Shown: in pieces, positions 44,101-53,159 of the stretch
Numbering within the stretch: position 1 is the stretch's first letter
How the letters are laid out: every line of letters begins with the position of its first letter
Source of the DNA: Levilactobacillus fuyuanensis
GTDB taxonomy: Bacteria > Bacillota > Bacilli > Lactobacillales > Lactobacillaceae
Assembly (NCBI RefSeq): GCF_003946395.1
Contig: NZ_RHNZ01000004.1
Span: 1-64,000 of the forward strand
DNA length: 64,000 nucleotides
Direction: 5' to 3'
The notes under the pieces: model-generated
What the model was told of the DNA's origin: nothing
Database searches by the model: none
What the model saw: only the letters and a program-made list of their open reading frames with translations
Made by a program: the position numbers and the translations under genes

Positions 44101-45417
44101 TTATTCCAGCGAAGCCATCCCCGAACTCCACATCAGCGCGTGACCACGCCGATTGACGTAGATGGTGCCATAGGTATCCTCGGGGTCAGGGTCGCCATCT
44201 TGAATTGAGAAGAGGTAGCGCTTGGACTTGTGCTTCAGGTTAAAATCAACCACGCGGGCGTTGTCGTTGTCCCAATCCAGCGTGTGGACCTTGGGATGGG
44301 TCTCAATGACTTTCTTGAGGCCATGAACATTGTGGGCCTGCTGAATCAAGCGGTAATGGTGATCGTAGAATCTGACAGCCGTGATTTTATCACCGTGAAT
44401 GTCGAAGACGGTGGGGTAATAGAGATAGCTCATCGTCAAAGAGCGAATCCAGTGGTGATGTCGGTAGAGGTTGTAGACGCGCTGGGCATAATGGTAGCCA
44501 TGTTGGTTCTTCACCGGTTGAGTCTGCAAACGGACGGTATCCGTGGACTTGGCATGCAGGAGGGCTTTGGCGGGATTGACAAACTTGCCCCGAGTGAGTT
44601 GATGGCTCTTGCGAATCCAGCCCACGGGACCCGTGGCATTGTAAAGGTACAGGTAGGTCCGCCCCTGATTATTGGTGGCCTCCTTGGTCGCGTAGAGTTG
44701 CTGGTAGAGCAGGTGAGAGACGTCACCACCGGTCACGTTGGGCTTGGACCCGGGGATGACATTCCAGACGCGCATGGTCGTCATTTTATAGTCGTTTGGG
44801 CCGTGTTCACCGTCAAAGGTGTTGAGATAGTATGGCACGTGGTTGAGCCGGTGCTGAGAACGAATCGGTCGGACTTCCCGCAGGTCCTGGGGCCGAACAT
44901 AACCAGTCATCGCGGGCTCATCAAAGTCGTTGGTTTCAAGCTGATAAAATCCCGGTGCTCGCCAGGGTTTAAAAGTGTTGTAGAGGTCGTAAATTCTAAC
45001 GCCGACCAGCGTCTGCTTACTGCCGTAGTAGGTCCGGACTGCCATGAAGTTATAGCGCTCGTTATGGTTGTCGTAGGGGACATAGGCCGCATTATTCAGG
45101 GAACTAGTCTTTTCATGATCAATCAGTTCATCGTAAACTCGGGTGTGTTTCGTCAGGCGATAGGCGATGTGCCGGTCATTGGGAACCACTTTCTGCAGGG
45201 TTCCCAACTTGGCCTGCATGTTCTGTAGCTTGCGGTGCGTCCGGTACTGCAGCTTTTGCTGGGAGAGCAGTTGAGCCGGAATCGTCCGCTTGGCAGTGTT
45301 TGTAGCGACAGCGTGCTGTTGTTTAGTATATCGTTGATAAATGCTGTGACCCATCAGTCCTGCCAGTAGGACGAGCACCAGGCCAATCACCCAGCCATGC
45401 CATTGTCGCTTCCCCAT
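44101..45417 (-). CDS. Membrane-anchored extracellular protein, unknown
   Basis: The protein has 438 residues. One N-terminal helix (about residues 8-27) probably anchors it with the rest outside. Basic and Tyr/His-rich segments such as 'YLYLYNATGPVGWIRKSHQL' resemble the bacterial SH3/GW repeats that bind cell-wall polymers, in perhaps three poor repeats. No enzyme motif is seen. The next gene upstream on the same strand encodes a secreted amidase, which fits a cell-wall role. I do not recognise the family. Confidence 0.75.
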   Translation of the reverse strand: MGKRQWHGWVIGLVLVLLAGLMGHSIYQRYTKQQHAVATNTAKRTIPAQLLSQQKLQYRTHRKLQNMQAKLGTLQKVVPNDRHIAYRLTKHTRVYDELIDHEKTSSLNNAAYVPYDNHNERYNFMAVRTYYGSKQTLVGVRIYDLYNTFKPWRAPGFYQLETNDFDEPAMTGYVRPQDLREVRPIRSQHRLNHVPYYLNTFDGEHGPNDYKMTTMRVWNVIPGSKPNVTGGDVSHLLYQQLYATKEATNNQGRTYLYLYNATGPVGWIRKSHQLTRGKFVNPAKALLHAKSTDTVRLQTQPVKNQHGYHYAQRVYNLYRHHHWIRSLTMSYLYYPTVFDIHGDKITAVRFYDHHYRLIQQAHNVHGLKKVIETHPKVHTLDWDNDNARVVDFNLKHKSKRYLFSIQDGDPDPEDTYGTIYVNRRGHALMWSSGMASLE

Positions 45418-45536
45418 TAGTCTTTCCCCACAATCTGCGTTTTATCTATGCTTAATTATAGCGCGAAAAGGGTTGGGCAAGTTGTTCAGGTTAGTAAGCT
45501 TTAATTAAGCTGACAGCCGCAGACGGAAAATTAACG

Positions 45537-45573
45537 CAAAAAAACGAGGCCGGAATAATTTCCAACCTCGTTC
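45537..45573 (-). terminator. Intrinsic terminator after the amidase gene
   Basis: AACGAGG...GGAA pairs with TTCC..CCTCGTT, and on the minus strand seven T follow. Confidence 0.9.
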
Positions 45574-45586
45574 GTAATTATTAAAT

Positions 45587-46657
45587 TTAGTTGCTGCTAG
45601 AGCTCGAACTTACGCTAGAACTACTGACAGCTGAAGCGGAATCGGAACTTGCACTAGCACTCGTGGCCGTTGCCGTAGTTTCCGTTGGGACATCCTTCAC
45701 GCCGGTCAGATTGCCGGAGTAGACCCAGTAACGGGTCTTACTAGTCGTGTTCTTAGATGTCTTGATCCGGTACCAAGTGGTGCCAGAACTCTTCTTAGCC
45801 GTCATGTCAATATAGTAAGTCTTGCCAACCTTAGGGGAAATCCTTGACCAACTTTGACGCGTGGCGTTCTTGTTGGCACCCTTAACGTGGTTGTACAGGT
45901 AGTACTTGGTGTACTTACTGCTCAACTTGGCTTGCTTGTTGACGGACGTGTAATCAGCACTAACTAACTTGGTATGCTTAACGTTCATCGCGTTGTAGTA
46001 CTTCTTGACCATCTGATAGAAGGCGGCCATGGTGTATTTCTGACCGAAGTACTTTTTCCCAGTGGTGGAGTAGTAGCCAACTGGGTCGGTATGTGAAGAG
46101 CCACCCAGGTTCTTCGCAACGGAACCGTGAGACCAGACCGTTCCCTTACCGTCATAAGCGGCATCGTTAGGCTTCAGGTCGTATTGGTTTAACAGGTAGG
46201 CCGTGTACCAAGCCGCGTTAGAGATTTCGTGGGCAAAGGCGGACTTACTGTGAACTTCCACTTGTTCAAATTGAACGAAGCGCGCATTCCCAGGGAAGCC
46301 GACACCCCAAGCCAAGTAATCGGTATTGGCAATGTTGATGATCCGGGAACCATCGACGAAACTGTGCACGAAGGCGTTGTTGTAGTTACGCTTCATGTAA
46401 GCAATTTCGTTATAAATGGTTGAAGATGGATTGGCCGTTTCGTGAATGACGACACCTTCAGGCTTGGCCTTACCATGACGATACTTATTCTTTGGAAAAC
46501 CACTCCAAATGGACTTGGTCACCTTAGCAGGCTTAATATTTTTACTACTGATATAATCGTTCACCTTGGAGCTCGCGTTAGCCGTCGTGGTGTTGGTCAT
46601 TCCGAGAACGCCAACGACCCCTAAGGCGGCCAGTGCGGTCAATACTACTTTATGCAT
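45587..46657 (-). CDS. Secreted N-acetylmuramoyl-L-alanine amidase (Amidase_2) with wall-binding domain
   Basis: The precursor has 356 residues. A signal peptide with 'LTALAALGVVGVLGM' ends near 'TTANASS'. The Amidase_2 domain follows (about 55-215), with candidate zinc ligands His in 'GVVIHETA' and in 'SHTDPVGYY'. The region to about 310 contains an SH3/GW-like unit, 'SSGTTWYRIKTS', for wall binding. The last 35 residues are almost only Ser, Ala and Thr, an unusual low-complexity tail. The ATG chosen has AGGG at good distance; one further ATG lies 15 bases upstream. Confidence 0.88.
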   Translation of the reverse strand: MHKVVLTALAALGVVGVLGMTNTTTANASSKVNDYISSKNIKPAKVTKSIWSGFPKNKYRHGKAKPEGVVIHETANPSSTIYNEIAYMKRNYNNAFVHSFVDGSRIINIANTDYLAWGVGFPGNARFVQFEQVEVHSKSAFAHEISNAAWYTAYLLNQYDLKPNDAAYDGKGTVWSHGSVAKNLGGSSHTDPVGYYSTTGKKYFGQKYTMAAFYQMVKKYYNAMNVKHTKLVSADYTSVNKQAKLSSKYTKYYLYNHVKGANKNATRQSWSRISPKVGKTYYIDMTAKKSSGTTWYRIKTSKNTTSKTRYWVYSGNLTGVKDVPTETTATATSASASSDSASAVSSSSVSSSSSSN

Positions 46658-46884
46658 CTTCACCCTGATCATCCCTCAAATCTTTTTAGTATACTGCGGC
46701 TGTCACACCGCTCAGTCGATATTCTTCAGTTATCAACTATATACAATATCGGCTAGTGCGACAACCGCCGGGAGGAGTCGAAACTGTAATATTACGCGAT
46801 TAATATCGATACTGACGGGATTTGTTTAGGGTGTTTGCAAATACATTAAATGTTTACGACACCTGTAACGTGGCTGTAACATTG

Positions 46885-47388
46885 CTATGACAGCGGTTTC
46901 GAGCCGTTAGCGGCCCAATTTTTCCGACTGGGATCGATGTGGAGCTTCTGCTGGCATTCGGGGCACAGACCGTACACTTCGACGTGGTTGCTGGTAATCA
47001 TGTAGCCAGTTTGCGCCGCGGCTTCATCGTTGAGCCGCTGTTCAATCTGTGGAAAGTCAGGAGCGAAGACGTCCGTGATCTTGCCGCAGTTTTCACAAAT
47101 GACGTGGTAGTGGGGCCGACCGTAAAAGTCGTAACGCAGGCCACCGTTATCGTTGGGCAGTTCAATGACGACGCCCAGATCGACCAATAGATTCAGGGTA
47201 TTATAGACCGTAGCCATGCTCAGGTTGGGGAGCTGACTGGCCAACGCATTAAAAATCGTTTCCACCGAGGGATGATTGTGATGGGTGACGAGGTAAGTCA
47301 AAATAATTTGCCGTTGAGGCGTGACCCGGACATGATGGTCCTTCAGGGTCTGTAAGGCTTGAGTCAACAATTGTTGTTGCGTTGCCAT
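46885..47388 (-). CDS. Fur-family regulator (PerR/Fur/Zur type)
   Basis: A 167-residue metalloregulator. The winged helix is 'RVTPQRQIILTYLVTHHNHPS'; the dimer domain has 'RPHYHVICENCGKITDV' and 'LCPECQ', so the structural zinc site of four Cys is complete. The His-rich start of the second domain fits PerR or Fur; which metal it senses cannot be told here. AGGAGG precedes the ATG. A Fur/PerR-like palindrome lies about 200 bp away before the VIT genes. Confidence 0.9.
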   Translation of the reverse strand: MATQQQLLTQALQTLKDHHVRVTPQRQIILTYLVTHHNHPSVETIFNALASQLPNLSMATVYNTLNLLVDLGVVIELPNDNGGLRYDFYGRPHYHVICENCGKITDVFAPDFPQIEQRLNDEAAAQTGYMITSNHVEVYGLCPECQQKLHIDPSRKNWAANGSKPLS

Positions 47389-47577
47389 GATATTATCCCT
47401 CCTTAATTTTAAAGTTGCTAGTAAATTTCTTATTTATAATCACTCTAGTTTGCCTCTATTAAACCACACTTTGACAATACTTCCAGTTTTATGCCTCACC
47501 GTAGAATCCTAGACGGCTGAATTGAATAACTTTGATTTTTAGAGTTTACTTTTATAGGTAACCTGAGTACAATGTAT

Positions 47578-47613
47578 TTGTTAGCAGTTAATAATGATTC
47601 TAAATTAGAATCA
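47578..47613 (+). promoter_or_regulatory. Promoter with overlapping Fur/PerR-like palindrome
   Basis: TTGTTA and TAAATT are 17 bases apart. The near-perfect palindrome TGATTCTAAATTAGAATCA at 47595-47613 overlaps the -10 box. Its half-site resembles PerR/Fur boxes (TTAGAAT-type). The neighbouring Fur-family protein is the natural candidate to bind it and to control the VIT transporters. Confidence 0.6.
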
Positions 47614-47638
47614 AAAACCGCTATTTTCTGACCAGGTG

Positions 47639-47735
47639 GTCACAAACTATGATGATACCACAAGAGCCGGGGCTCGTGGCAAACCACTTAATAAAAGTTG
47701 GACCACAATTTAGTTTGTGACACCTAACTTTTATT
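47639..47735 (+). ncRNA. Structured leader RNA upstream of the VIT transporter genes
   Basis: GTCACAAACTA (47639-47649) and TAGTTTGTGAC (47711-47721) form a perfect 11-bp closing stem. Inside is a hairpin CCAC..GAGC/GCTC.GTGG at 47658-47679. A second pairing, AATAAAAGTT (47690-47699) with AACTTTTATT (47726-47735), crosses the first, so the leader can form a pseudoknot or switch between folds. It lacks the conserved bases of the yybP-ykoY manganese riboswitch as I know them. A metal-responsive RNA is possible but unproven. Confidence 0.5.
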
Positions 47736-47784
47736 TATAAGAGTGTTAAGATAATAGACGGATATTATTTGGGGGCGGATAGAT

Positions 47785-48471
47785 ATGAAGAAAGAGAAGA
47801 AAAAGGCAACATTGGCCCAACGGATCAACGTCCTACGGGCCAGTGTGATGGGGGCCAACGATGGCATCCTCTCCGTGGCTGGGATTGTTGTGGGGGTGGC
47901 TGGTGCTGCGACGAGTAGCTTCGCCATCTTTATTTCCGGGATTGCCGGCATGATCGCCGGGACCGTGTCGATGGCCATGGGAGAATACGTCTCGGTCAAC
48001 GCGGAAAAGGATGCGCAGCGCAAGGCGATTGAGACTCAGACCGTGGCGTTGGATAACGACTACGAAGGCGAATTTACTTTCGTCAGGGACAAATACTTAG
48101 CGAGTGGGATTCGCCCGGAACTGGCCGATCAAGCGGCACGGGAAATGATGAGTGAAGATCCCCTCAAGACCACCGTTCGGGAACGGTTTGGCTTTAACGT
48201 TGGGGAGTACACGAACCCTTATTCTGCGGCGATTGCATCGATGATTTCATTCCCAACAGGCTCAATTCTGCCGTTGGTTTCGATTACCTTGCTGCCAGAG
48301 CAGTGGCGAATCATTGGGACGTTTATTGCCGTGATCATTGCGCTATCGATCACCGGCTACACGGCTGCTATCTTGGGCAAGGCCAACCGGTGGAATGGCA
48401 CCAAACGGAACGTTATCGCTGGAATTTTAACGATGCTGGTGACTTACGGCATCGGTAGCTTATTTGCATAG
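47785..48471 (+). CDS. VIT1/CCC1-family metal transporter, first of a pair
   Basis: The protein has 228 residues and about five membrane helices. 'GANDGILSVAGIVVG' and 'GMIAGTVSMAMGEYVSV' are the two family signatures; the latter with its Met and Glu lines the metal path. Homologues export iron or manganese from the cytoplasm, or load vacuoles in eukaryotes. It is 15 bases before its paralogue. The ribosome site GGGGGCGG is weaker than usual. Confidence 0.88.
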   Translation: MKKEKKKATLAQRINVLRASVMGANDGILSVAGIVVGVAGAATSSFAIFISGIAGMIAGTVSMAMGEYVSVNAEKDAQRKAIETQTVALDNDYEGEFTFVRDKYLASGIRPELADQAAREMMSEDPLKTTVRERFGFNVGEYTNPYSAAIASMISFPTGSILPLVSITLLPEQWRIIGTFIAVIIALSITGYTAAILGKANRWNGTKRNVIAGILTMLVTYGIGSLFA

Positions 48472-48486
48472 AGGGGGGCTAATTCC

Positions 48487-49194
48487 ATGGCAGCAAATGA
48501 AGAAGTACGCGTCAAAAAGCAAAAAGAAAAACAAACGATGAGTGAAAAATTAAATACCTTGCGGGCCGGGGTGCTGGGGTCTAACGATGGGATTTTAACC
48601 GTTGTTGGGGTATTGTTCAGTGTCGCCGCAGCCACGAACAATCAATTTACGATTTTTATTGCCGGGCTCTCCGACCTGTTGGCCTGTGCCTTCTCGATGG
48701 CTTCGGGGGAATACGCCTCCGTCAGCACGCAGAAGGATACGGAAAAGTCAGCCGTCGCGCAGGAAGCGGCGCTGTTGAAGACCAACTATGCCGACCAGGA
48801 GGCCGCGGTTCAGAAGTTTTACGAGGAACGGGGCGTTTCCGCCGAGACCTCACTGGCCATCGCGCAGGACTTGATGCACAAGGATGCTTTGGCTACGGTC
48901 GTTAATGTGAAGGAAGATATCCAACTCGGCCACTACATGAATCCGTGGAACGCCGCCTTTTCTTCACTGATTGCGGCCTCACTGGGGGGCGCCTTTCCCC
49001 TGATTGCCATGAGCCTCTTTTCGACAGCCTGGCAATGGCCAGCAACCATTATTTCCGTGTTACTTTCAGTAACTTTAACCGGGTTTCTGAGTGCTAAATT
49101 AGGACATGGGTTAGTCCGGACGGCGATTATCAGAAACGTCATTGTCGGGATCATTACCATGTTTATTCACTATTACGTTGGGCAACTCTTCTAA
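48487..49194 (+). CDS. VIT1/CCC1-family metal transporter, second of a pair
   Basis: A 235-residue paralogue of the preceding protein with the same signatures, 'GSNDGILTVVGVLF' and 'FSMASGEYASVSTQ'. GAGGGGGG precedes the ATG. The two probably form a heterodimer or have related metals. The central soluble part, residues 80-140, is helical and acidic, as in the metal-binding loop of this family. Confidence 0.88.
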   Translation: MAANEEVRVKKQKEKQTMSEKLNTLRAGVLGSNDGILTVVGVLFSVAAATNNQFTIFIAGLSDLLACAFSMASGEYASVSTQKDTEKSAVAQEAALLKTNYADQEAAVQKFYEERGVSAETSLAIAQDLMHKDALATVVNVKEDIQLGHYMNPWNAAFSSLIAASLGGAFPLIAMSLFSTAWQWPATIISVLLSVTLTGFLSAKLGHGLVRTAIIRNVIVGIITMFIHYYVGQLF

Positions 49195-49278
49195 GTGAAA
49201 TATCGCTGCTTTCTTAGCGCATTGCCAGATTCCTAGTGTACAATGGGCCAATATCTTTTTTGAAAGTGAGGAATTTGG

Positions 49279-50871
49279 TTGAAGCGCAAGATGAGTTTAT
49301 TTTCATTAGTCATGCTAACGCTGAGTGCCATCATTGGTTCAGGTTGGTTGTTTGGGGCGGGAATGGCCGCTCAGATCGCCGGCCCAGCCGCTATCCTATC
49401 TTGGATTCTGGGGGCCGTGGTTATCGGCCTGATTGCATTGAATTATATTGAACTGGGAACCATGTTTCCGACGAGTGGGGGGATGAGCCAGTACGCGGCC
49501 TTCTCTCACGGGCCCTTGCTGGGGTTCGTCGCCGGTTGGTCCAACTGGCTGTCGTTATTGACGATTATTCCAATCGAAGCCGTTGCCGCCGTGCAGTACA
49601 TGAGTTCCTGGCCCTGGGCCTGGGCGAACTGGACTAGGGGATTCTTGAAGGATGGGAACATTACCAATCAAGGATTAATGGTCGTCTTCCTGTTTATTCT
49701 GGCCTTTACGTTATTGAACTTCTGGTCGGTGAAATTGCTGACGAGATTTACCAGTTTTATTGCTGTTTTCAAATTAGCAATTCCCACGTTGACCATTATC
49801 GTGTTGATTGCGACGGGGTTTGAGCCGAATAACTTTGGTCATACCGCGGGCTTCATGCCCGGTGGGAGTGCGGCCATCTTCTCGGCAACGACGGCTGCGG
49901 GCATTATCTTCTCGTACAACGCCTTTCAGACGACGATTAATATGGGGAATGAAATCGAGCACCCGGAGCGCAATATTCTCTGGGGCATCGTGATTGCTTT
50001 TGGAATCAGTACCGTGATCTATACGCTCCTGCAGGTTGCCTTTATTGGCTCCGTGCCGCCAGCAAATCTGGCTCACGGGTGGCAGGGTGTTAACTTCCAG
50101 TCGCCGTTTGCGGACATTGCCATCCTGTTAAATCTGGGTTGGCTGTCAACGCTACTGTACTTGGATGCCTTCGTCTCGCCATTCGGGACCGGGGTGTCCT
50201 TCGTGGCCACGACGAGTCGCGCCTTGGCTGCCATGACGGGGACCAAGCACGTGCCGACCCGGTTGGGGGAAATCAACCGGAAATACCAGACCCCACGGCG
50301 AGCCATGGTAGTCGACATGTTACTGGGAGTCCTACTGGTTGCCGGTTTCCGGAACTGGAGTGCGTTATCTAACGTGATCTCCACGTCGACACTGATTGCT
50401 TACCTGACGGGGCCAGTCACGGTGACTGCGCTCCGGCATCAGGGGAGCGACTTCGTCCGGCCGTTTCGGCTCCACGGCATTCACGTGTGGGCACCGGCCG
50501 CCTATGTGCTGGCCAGCTTGGCCATCTACTGGGCGAAGTGGCCGACCACGGTCGAGGTCTTTGGCGTCATTGCCTTAGGCTTAATCTGCTACATTTATTA
50601 CGAAGTCCGCCAGCCAGCGGGATGGCACGCGTTACGCGCGAGCCTCAAGGGAAGCCGCTGGTTATTGGCGGAAATGGTCTGGCTAACGCTAATGTCATAC
50701 GCCGGCAGTCACGAGTTCGGTGGGATCGGGCAGATTGCCTATCCCCTAGACTTCCTGATCGTCGCATTGGGTAGCTTGGCTTGTTATTATCTCGGGGTTC
50801 ATGATGCTTATCGGAGTGATTCTTTTGACATCGCACGCGAATTAAATCAGCGGGTGACGGAAGAGGATTAG
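49279..50871 (+). CDS. APC-superfamily amino acid permease
   Basis: A 530-residue protein with 12 or more helices. 'AIIGSGWLFGAG' is the TM1 substrate motif of APC transporters, and 'EIEHPERNI' is the conserved loop after TM6. It starts with TTG six bases after GTGAGGA. The substrate is unknown; the C-terminal tail is charged. It has its own terminator. Confidence 0.88.
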   Translation: MKRKMSLFSLVMLTLSAIIGSGWLFGAGMAAQIAGPAAILSWILGAVVIGLIALNYIELGTMFPTSGGMSQYAAFSHGPLLGFVAGWSNWLSLLTIIPIEAVAAVQYMSSWPWAWANWTRGFLKDGNITNQGLMVVFLFILAFTLLNFWSVKLLTRFTSFIAVFKLAIPTLTIIVLIATGFEPNNFGHTAGFMPGGSAAIFSATTAAGIIFSYNAFQTTINMGNEIEHPERNILWGIVIAFGISTVIYTLLQVAFIGSVPPANLAHGWQGVNFQSPFADIAILLNLGWLSTLLYLDAFVSPFGTGVSFVATTSRALAAMTGTKHVPTRLGEINRKYQTPRRAMVVDMLLGVLLVAGFRNWSALSNVISTSTLIAYLTGPVTVTALRHQGSDFVRPFRLHGIHVWAPAAYVLASLAIYWAKWPTTVEVFGVIALGLICYIYYEVRQPAGWHALRASLKGSRWLLAEMVWLTLMSYAGSHEFGGIGQIAYPLDFLIVALGSLACYYLGVHDAYRSDSFDIARELNQRVTEED

Positions 50872-50889
50872 GTTTTTAGGGAGAGTTTA

Positions 50890-50932
50890 AAAAAAGCTGC
50901 TAGGCCAATATGAGGTCTAACAGCTTCTTTTG
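50890..50932 (+). terminator. Terminator after the permease
   Basis: AAAAGCTGCTAGGCC pairs with GGTCTAACAGCTTCTTTT with small mismatches. The 100 bases that follow, up to repeat C4, show no gene. Confidence 0.75.
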
Positions 50933-51032
50933 TCGTTAATGTGTGATTTATCTATTTGGGTCGATACTGATAAAGACCGGTACTTAAGTGATCAAGTGGG
51001 GCTGACGTGGCTTAAAGCCATGTTAGCCGTGA

Positions 51033-51199
51033 GGGCGGTGCCAATCAACTCAGCCGTGGGAATTCTCTTAGTGGCGGTCTGTGCCGCTTAGAGAATTGGT
51101 GACTTTGAAACTCGGTCCTCAGAGGTTCAAAGCAAGCCTGGAGACCGCTCTGTGGCTCCAGGCGTCCTCCCACAGCGTCACGGCTGATTGGCACCGCCC
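51033..51199 (-). repeat. Family C hairpin repeat, copy C4
   Basis: Outer stem GGGCGGTGCCAATCA with TGATTGGCACCGCCC (15 bp), CAGCCGTG/CACGGCTG next to it, inner stem GAATTCTCTTAG with CTTAGAGAATT, and CCTGGAG/CTCCAGG. On the minus strand it starts about 18 bases after the GNAT stop codon. Confidence 0.85.
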
Positions 51200-51216
51200 G
51201 GTAAGGCGACCTACTT

Positions 51217-51672
51217 TTACCGATGTAAGCACCAGGTCCAATCGGCATCGGCAGTATTTGCCGTAAAGCCGGCCGCTGCCAGCACCGTTTCATCCAAGTT
51301 GACGGATGGTGTCAGCGTGAGCTCGGTCAGTTGTAATTCATCGCGGCCGAAATTAACTAGGCGGTCGACGATTTCCTGTTGCTCGTTAATTGGCAACCGT
51401 TTACCCTCTAAGCCAGCGTGGCCGGTGTGAGCAGGTAGATCCAACGTGAAAAAGCCGCCCCAGCCCACTAACTTGTGGGTCCGGCGCCGTTCAATCCCCC
51501 AGGTGAGGGTGGATTCCTTCATGGTGGAGCGCATAGTATTGTTGATCCAGTCGGCAGTTTCGGCGAGATCACGATTCGTGAGTGTGGCAACATTTTTTAA
51601 TTTGAAACGGGTAAGCCAGTCGAACCGAAAACTAGGTGTTAACAGCGGGTGGTAACCCTCAAAGCTAGACAT
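51217..51672 (-). CDS. GNAT-family acetyltransferase-like protein
   Basis: The protein has 151 residues. The middle 'LTWGIERRRTHKLVGWGGFF' and the late 'LAAAGF' match the GNAT fold, but the acetyl-CoA loop Q/R-x-x-G-x-G/A is not clear, so activity is uncertain. AAAGGA precedes the ATG. Its substrate is unknown. Confidence 0.72.
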   Translation of the reverse strand: MSSFEGYHPLLTPSFRFDWLTRFKLKNVATLTNRDLAETADWINNTMRSTMKESTLTWGIERRRTHKLVGWGGFFTLDLPAHTGHAGLEGKRLPINEQQEIVDRLVNFGRDELQLTELTLTPSVNLDETVLAAAGFTANTADADWTWCLHR

Positions 51673-51812
51673 TTACAGTGATTCCTTTCCTAAAGCCAAT
51701 TTACCCTATTGTACCGGTAAATCGACGAGGTTGCCAGTGACTTCGTCAGGTGTTGTTGGCTGAGCTGTGCTATACTTGAAATAGATATGGTAAGTTGAAA
51801 GGGGTAGCACAC

Positions 51813-52856
51813 ATGACGGAAGATTTTTATATTGGGACTTACACCAAGCGCATTAGTCGCGGGATTTACCGGGTGAGTCTGGACACGAAGACGCCTAAGC
51901 TGATGGATTGCGAATGGTTAGCGTCTGCTGGTAGTCCGACTTATATTGCGAAGGCCGCTGAAAAGCGCCTGTATGTCATCAACAAGAAGGAAACCGATGG
52001 CCAGACCCAGGGTGGTTTGATCATCTATGATGTTTCCGAAGAAAAGCCACGGGCGATTCAACAAGTGCTGGAACACGGCGCTTCGCCAGCTTACGTTGCG
52101 GTTGATGAAGCCCGGCAATTGGTCTACACGGCCAACTACCACAAGGGCTTGGTCGACGTCTATGCTATCGCTGACGACGGAACCTTGACGGAAACCGACG
52201 AAGTTCACGATGACGATCCAGTTGGACCAGCACCGGAACAGGCCGATGGGGCCCATCCTCATTTCACTAATTTGACGCCGGACAACCGGTTGGTCGTTTG
52301 TGACTTGGGAACGGACAAGGTCTACATTTACGACGTTTCTGACGCCGGAAAATTAACGGCAGTTAGTCACGTTGATCTGCCTGCTGGTTATGGTCCTCGG
52401 CACATCATCTTTGATGACAAGAAGGGTGTTGCTTACCTGGTCGGTGAATTGAGTAGCAACGTCGCTACCTTAGACTACGATGCCGCCGCTGGTAAATTAA
52501 CGGTTAAGCAAATTAGCCACACCATTCCTGATGACTGGACGGCCCACAACGGTTCAGCCGCCATTCGTTTGAGTAGCGATGGCCGGTTCGTGTACGTTTC
52601 CAACCGGGGTCACAACTCCATCACGGTCTTCGCGGCCGATGACGAAGGTAAGCTGACCACGGTACAACGGATCTCCACGGAAGGTGACTTCCCTCGCGAT
52701 TTCAACATGAATTCCGACGAAAGCTTAGTCATCGTTGTTAACCAAAACTCTGACAACGCGACGCTATACAAGCGGGACGCGGACAGCGGTAAGTTAACGA
52801 TGGTGCAGAAGGACTTCATGGTACCAGAAGGCGTTTGCGTGGTGCCGGTGAAATAA
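51813..52856 (+). CDS. Lactonase family protein (7-bladed propeller, 6-phosphogluconolactonase-like)
   Basis: A 347-residue cytoplasmic protein of the YkgB/Pgl type. Repeated strands with 'SRGIYRVSLDTKTP', 'ARQLVYTANYHKGLVDVYAI' and 'GRFVYVSNRGHNSITVF' form the blades. The role would be to open 6-phosphogluconolactone in the oxidative pentose phosphate route, which heterofermenters need. GAAAGGGG precedes ATG 51813. Two family A repeats follow at once. Confidence 0.88.
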   Translation: MTEDFYIGTYTKRISRGIYRVSLDTKTPKLMDCEWLASAGSPTYIAKAAEKRLYVINKKETDGQTQGGLIIYDVSEEKPRAIQQVLEHGASPAYVAVDEARQLVYTANYHKGLVDVYAIADDGTLTETDEVHDDDPVGPAPEQADGAHPHFTNLTPDNRLVVCDLGTDKVYIYDVSDAGKLTAVSHVDLPAGYGPRHIIFDDKKGVAYLVGELSSNVATLDYDAAAGKLTVKQISHTIPDDWTAHNGSAAIRLSSDGRFVYVSNRGHNSITVFAADDEGKLTTVQRISTEGDFPRDFNMNSDESLVIVVNQNSDNATLYKRDADSGKLTMVQKDFMVPEGVCVVPVK

Positions 52857-52984
52857 AGAGTGTGAGCTAAGGCGGTTAGCCAATGAGCATTAACGTCATA
52901 AGAAGAAAAATCCCGGGTTTGGATTATTCTTCTTATGGGGTTAAGCGCAGTTGGCTGCCTTGGGGAACACGTTTCGGCAACATA
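52857..52984 (+). repeat. Family A hairpin repeat, copy A3
   Basis: It begins on the base after the lactonase stop codon. Stems are GTGT/ACAC and AAGGC/GCCTT (outer), AGCCAA/TTGGCT (middle), GC-TTAAC/GTTAAGC, and CATAAGAAGAAA with TTCTTCTTATG (inner). The loop AATCCCGGGTTTGGATT and the edge CACGTTTCGGC are kept. Confidence 0.88.
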
Positions 52985-53112
52985 AAATTAGGGACGTTAT
53001 CAGTGAGCATTAACGTCAATAAGGAGAAAATCCCGGGTTTGGATTTTTCCTTATTGGGGTTAAGCGGAACTGGCTGCCCTTGCGAACACGTTTCGGCAAC
53101 AGAGAATTAGGG
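52985..53112 (+). repeat. Family A hairpin repeat, copy A4 (tandem with A3)
   Basis: Inner stem CAATAAGGA with TCCTTATTG; loop and TTAAC/GTTAAG stems as in A3. The outer 5' arm is reduced, so it may use only part of the stem. The 3' edge ends in CACGTTTCGGCAAC and ATTAGGG, the same junction as between A3 and A4. Confidence 0.8.
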
Positions 53113-53159
53113 CGTAATCACCAAACCAAAGTTGCCGTCATTAAATGCCAACAAAACTA

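Noticed and set aside
44230-45228. Open frame of 332 codons on the plus strand
   Set aside because: It is antisense to the membrane-anchored protein gene. Its Val/Gly/His-rich product looks like a reversed-codon artefact and no ribosome site precedes it.
47639-47735. yybP-ykoY manganese riboswitch before the VIT genes
   Set aside because: The conserved internal-loop bases of that riboswitch that I know are not present, although the leader is structured.
52857-53112. Tandem repeats as a possible CRISPR array
   Set aside because: There are only two units of about 128 bp without short spacers, and no cas genes are near. The variation lies in paired stems, not in spacers.
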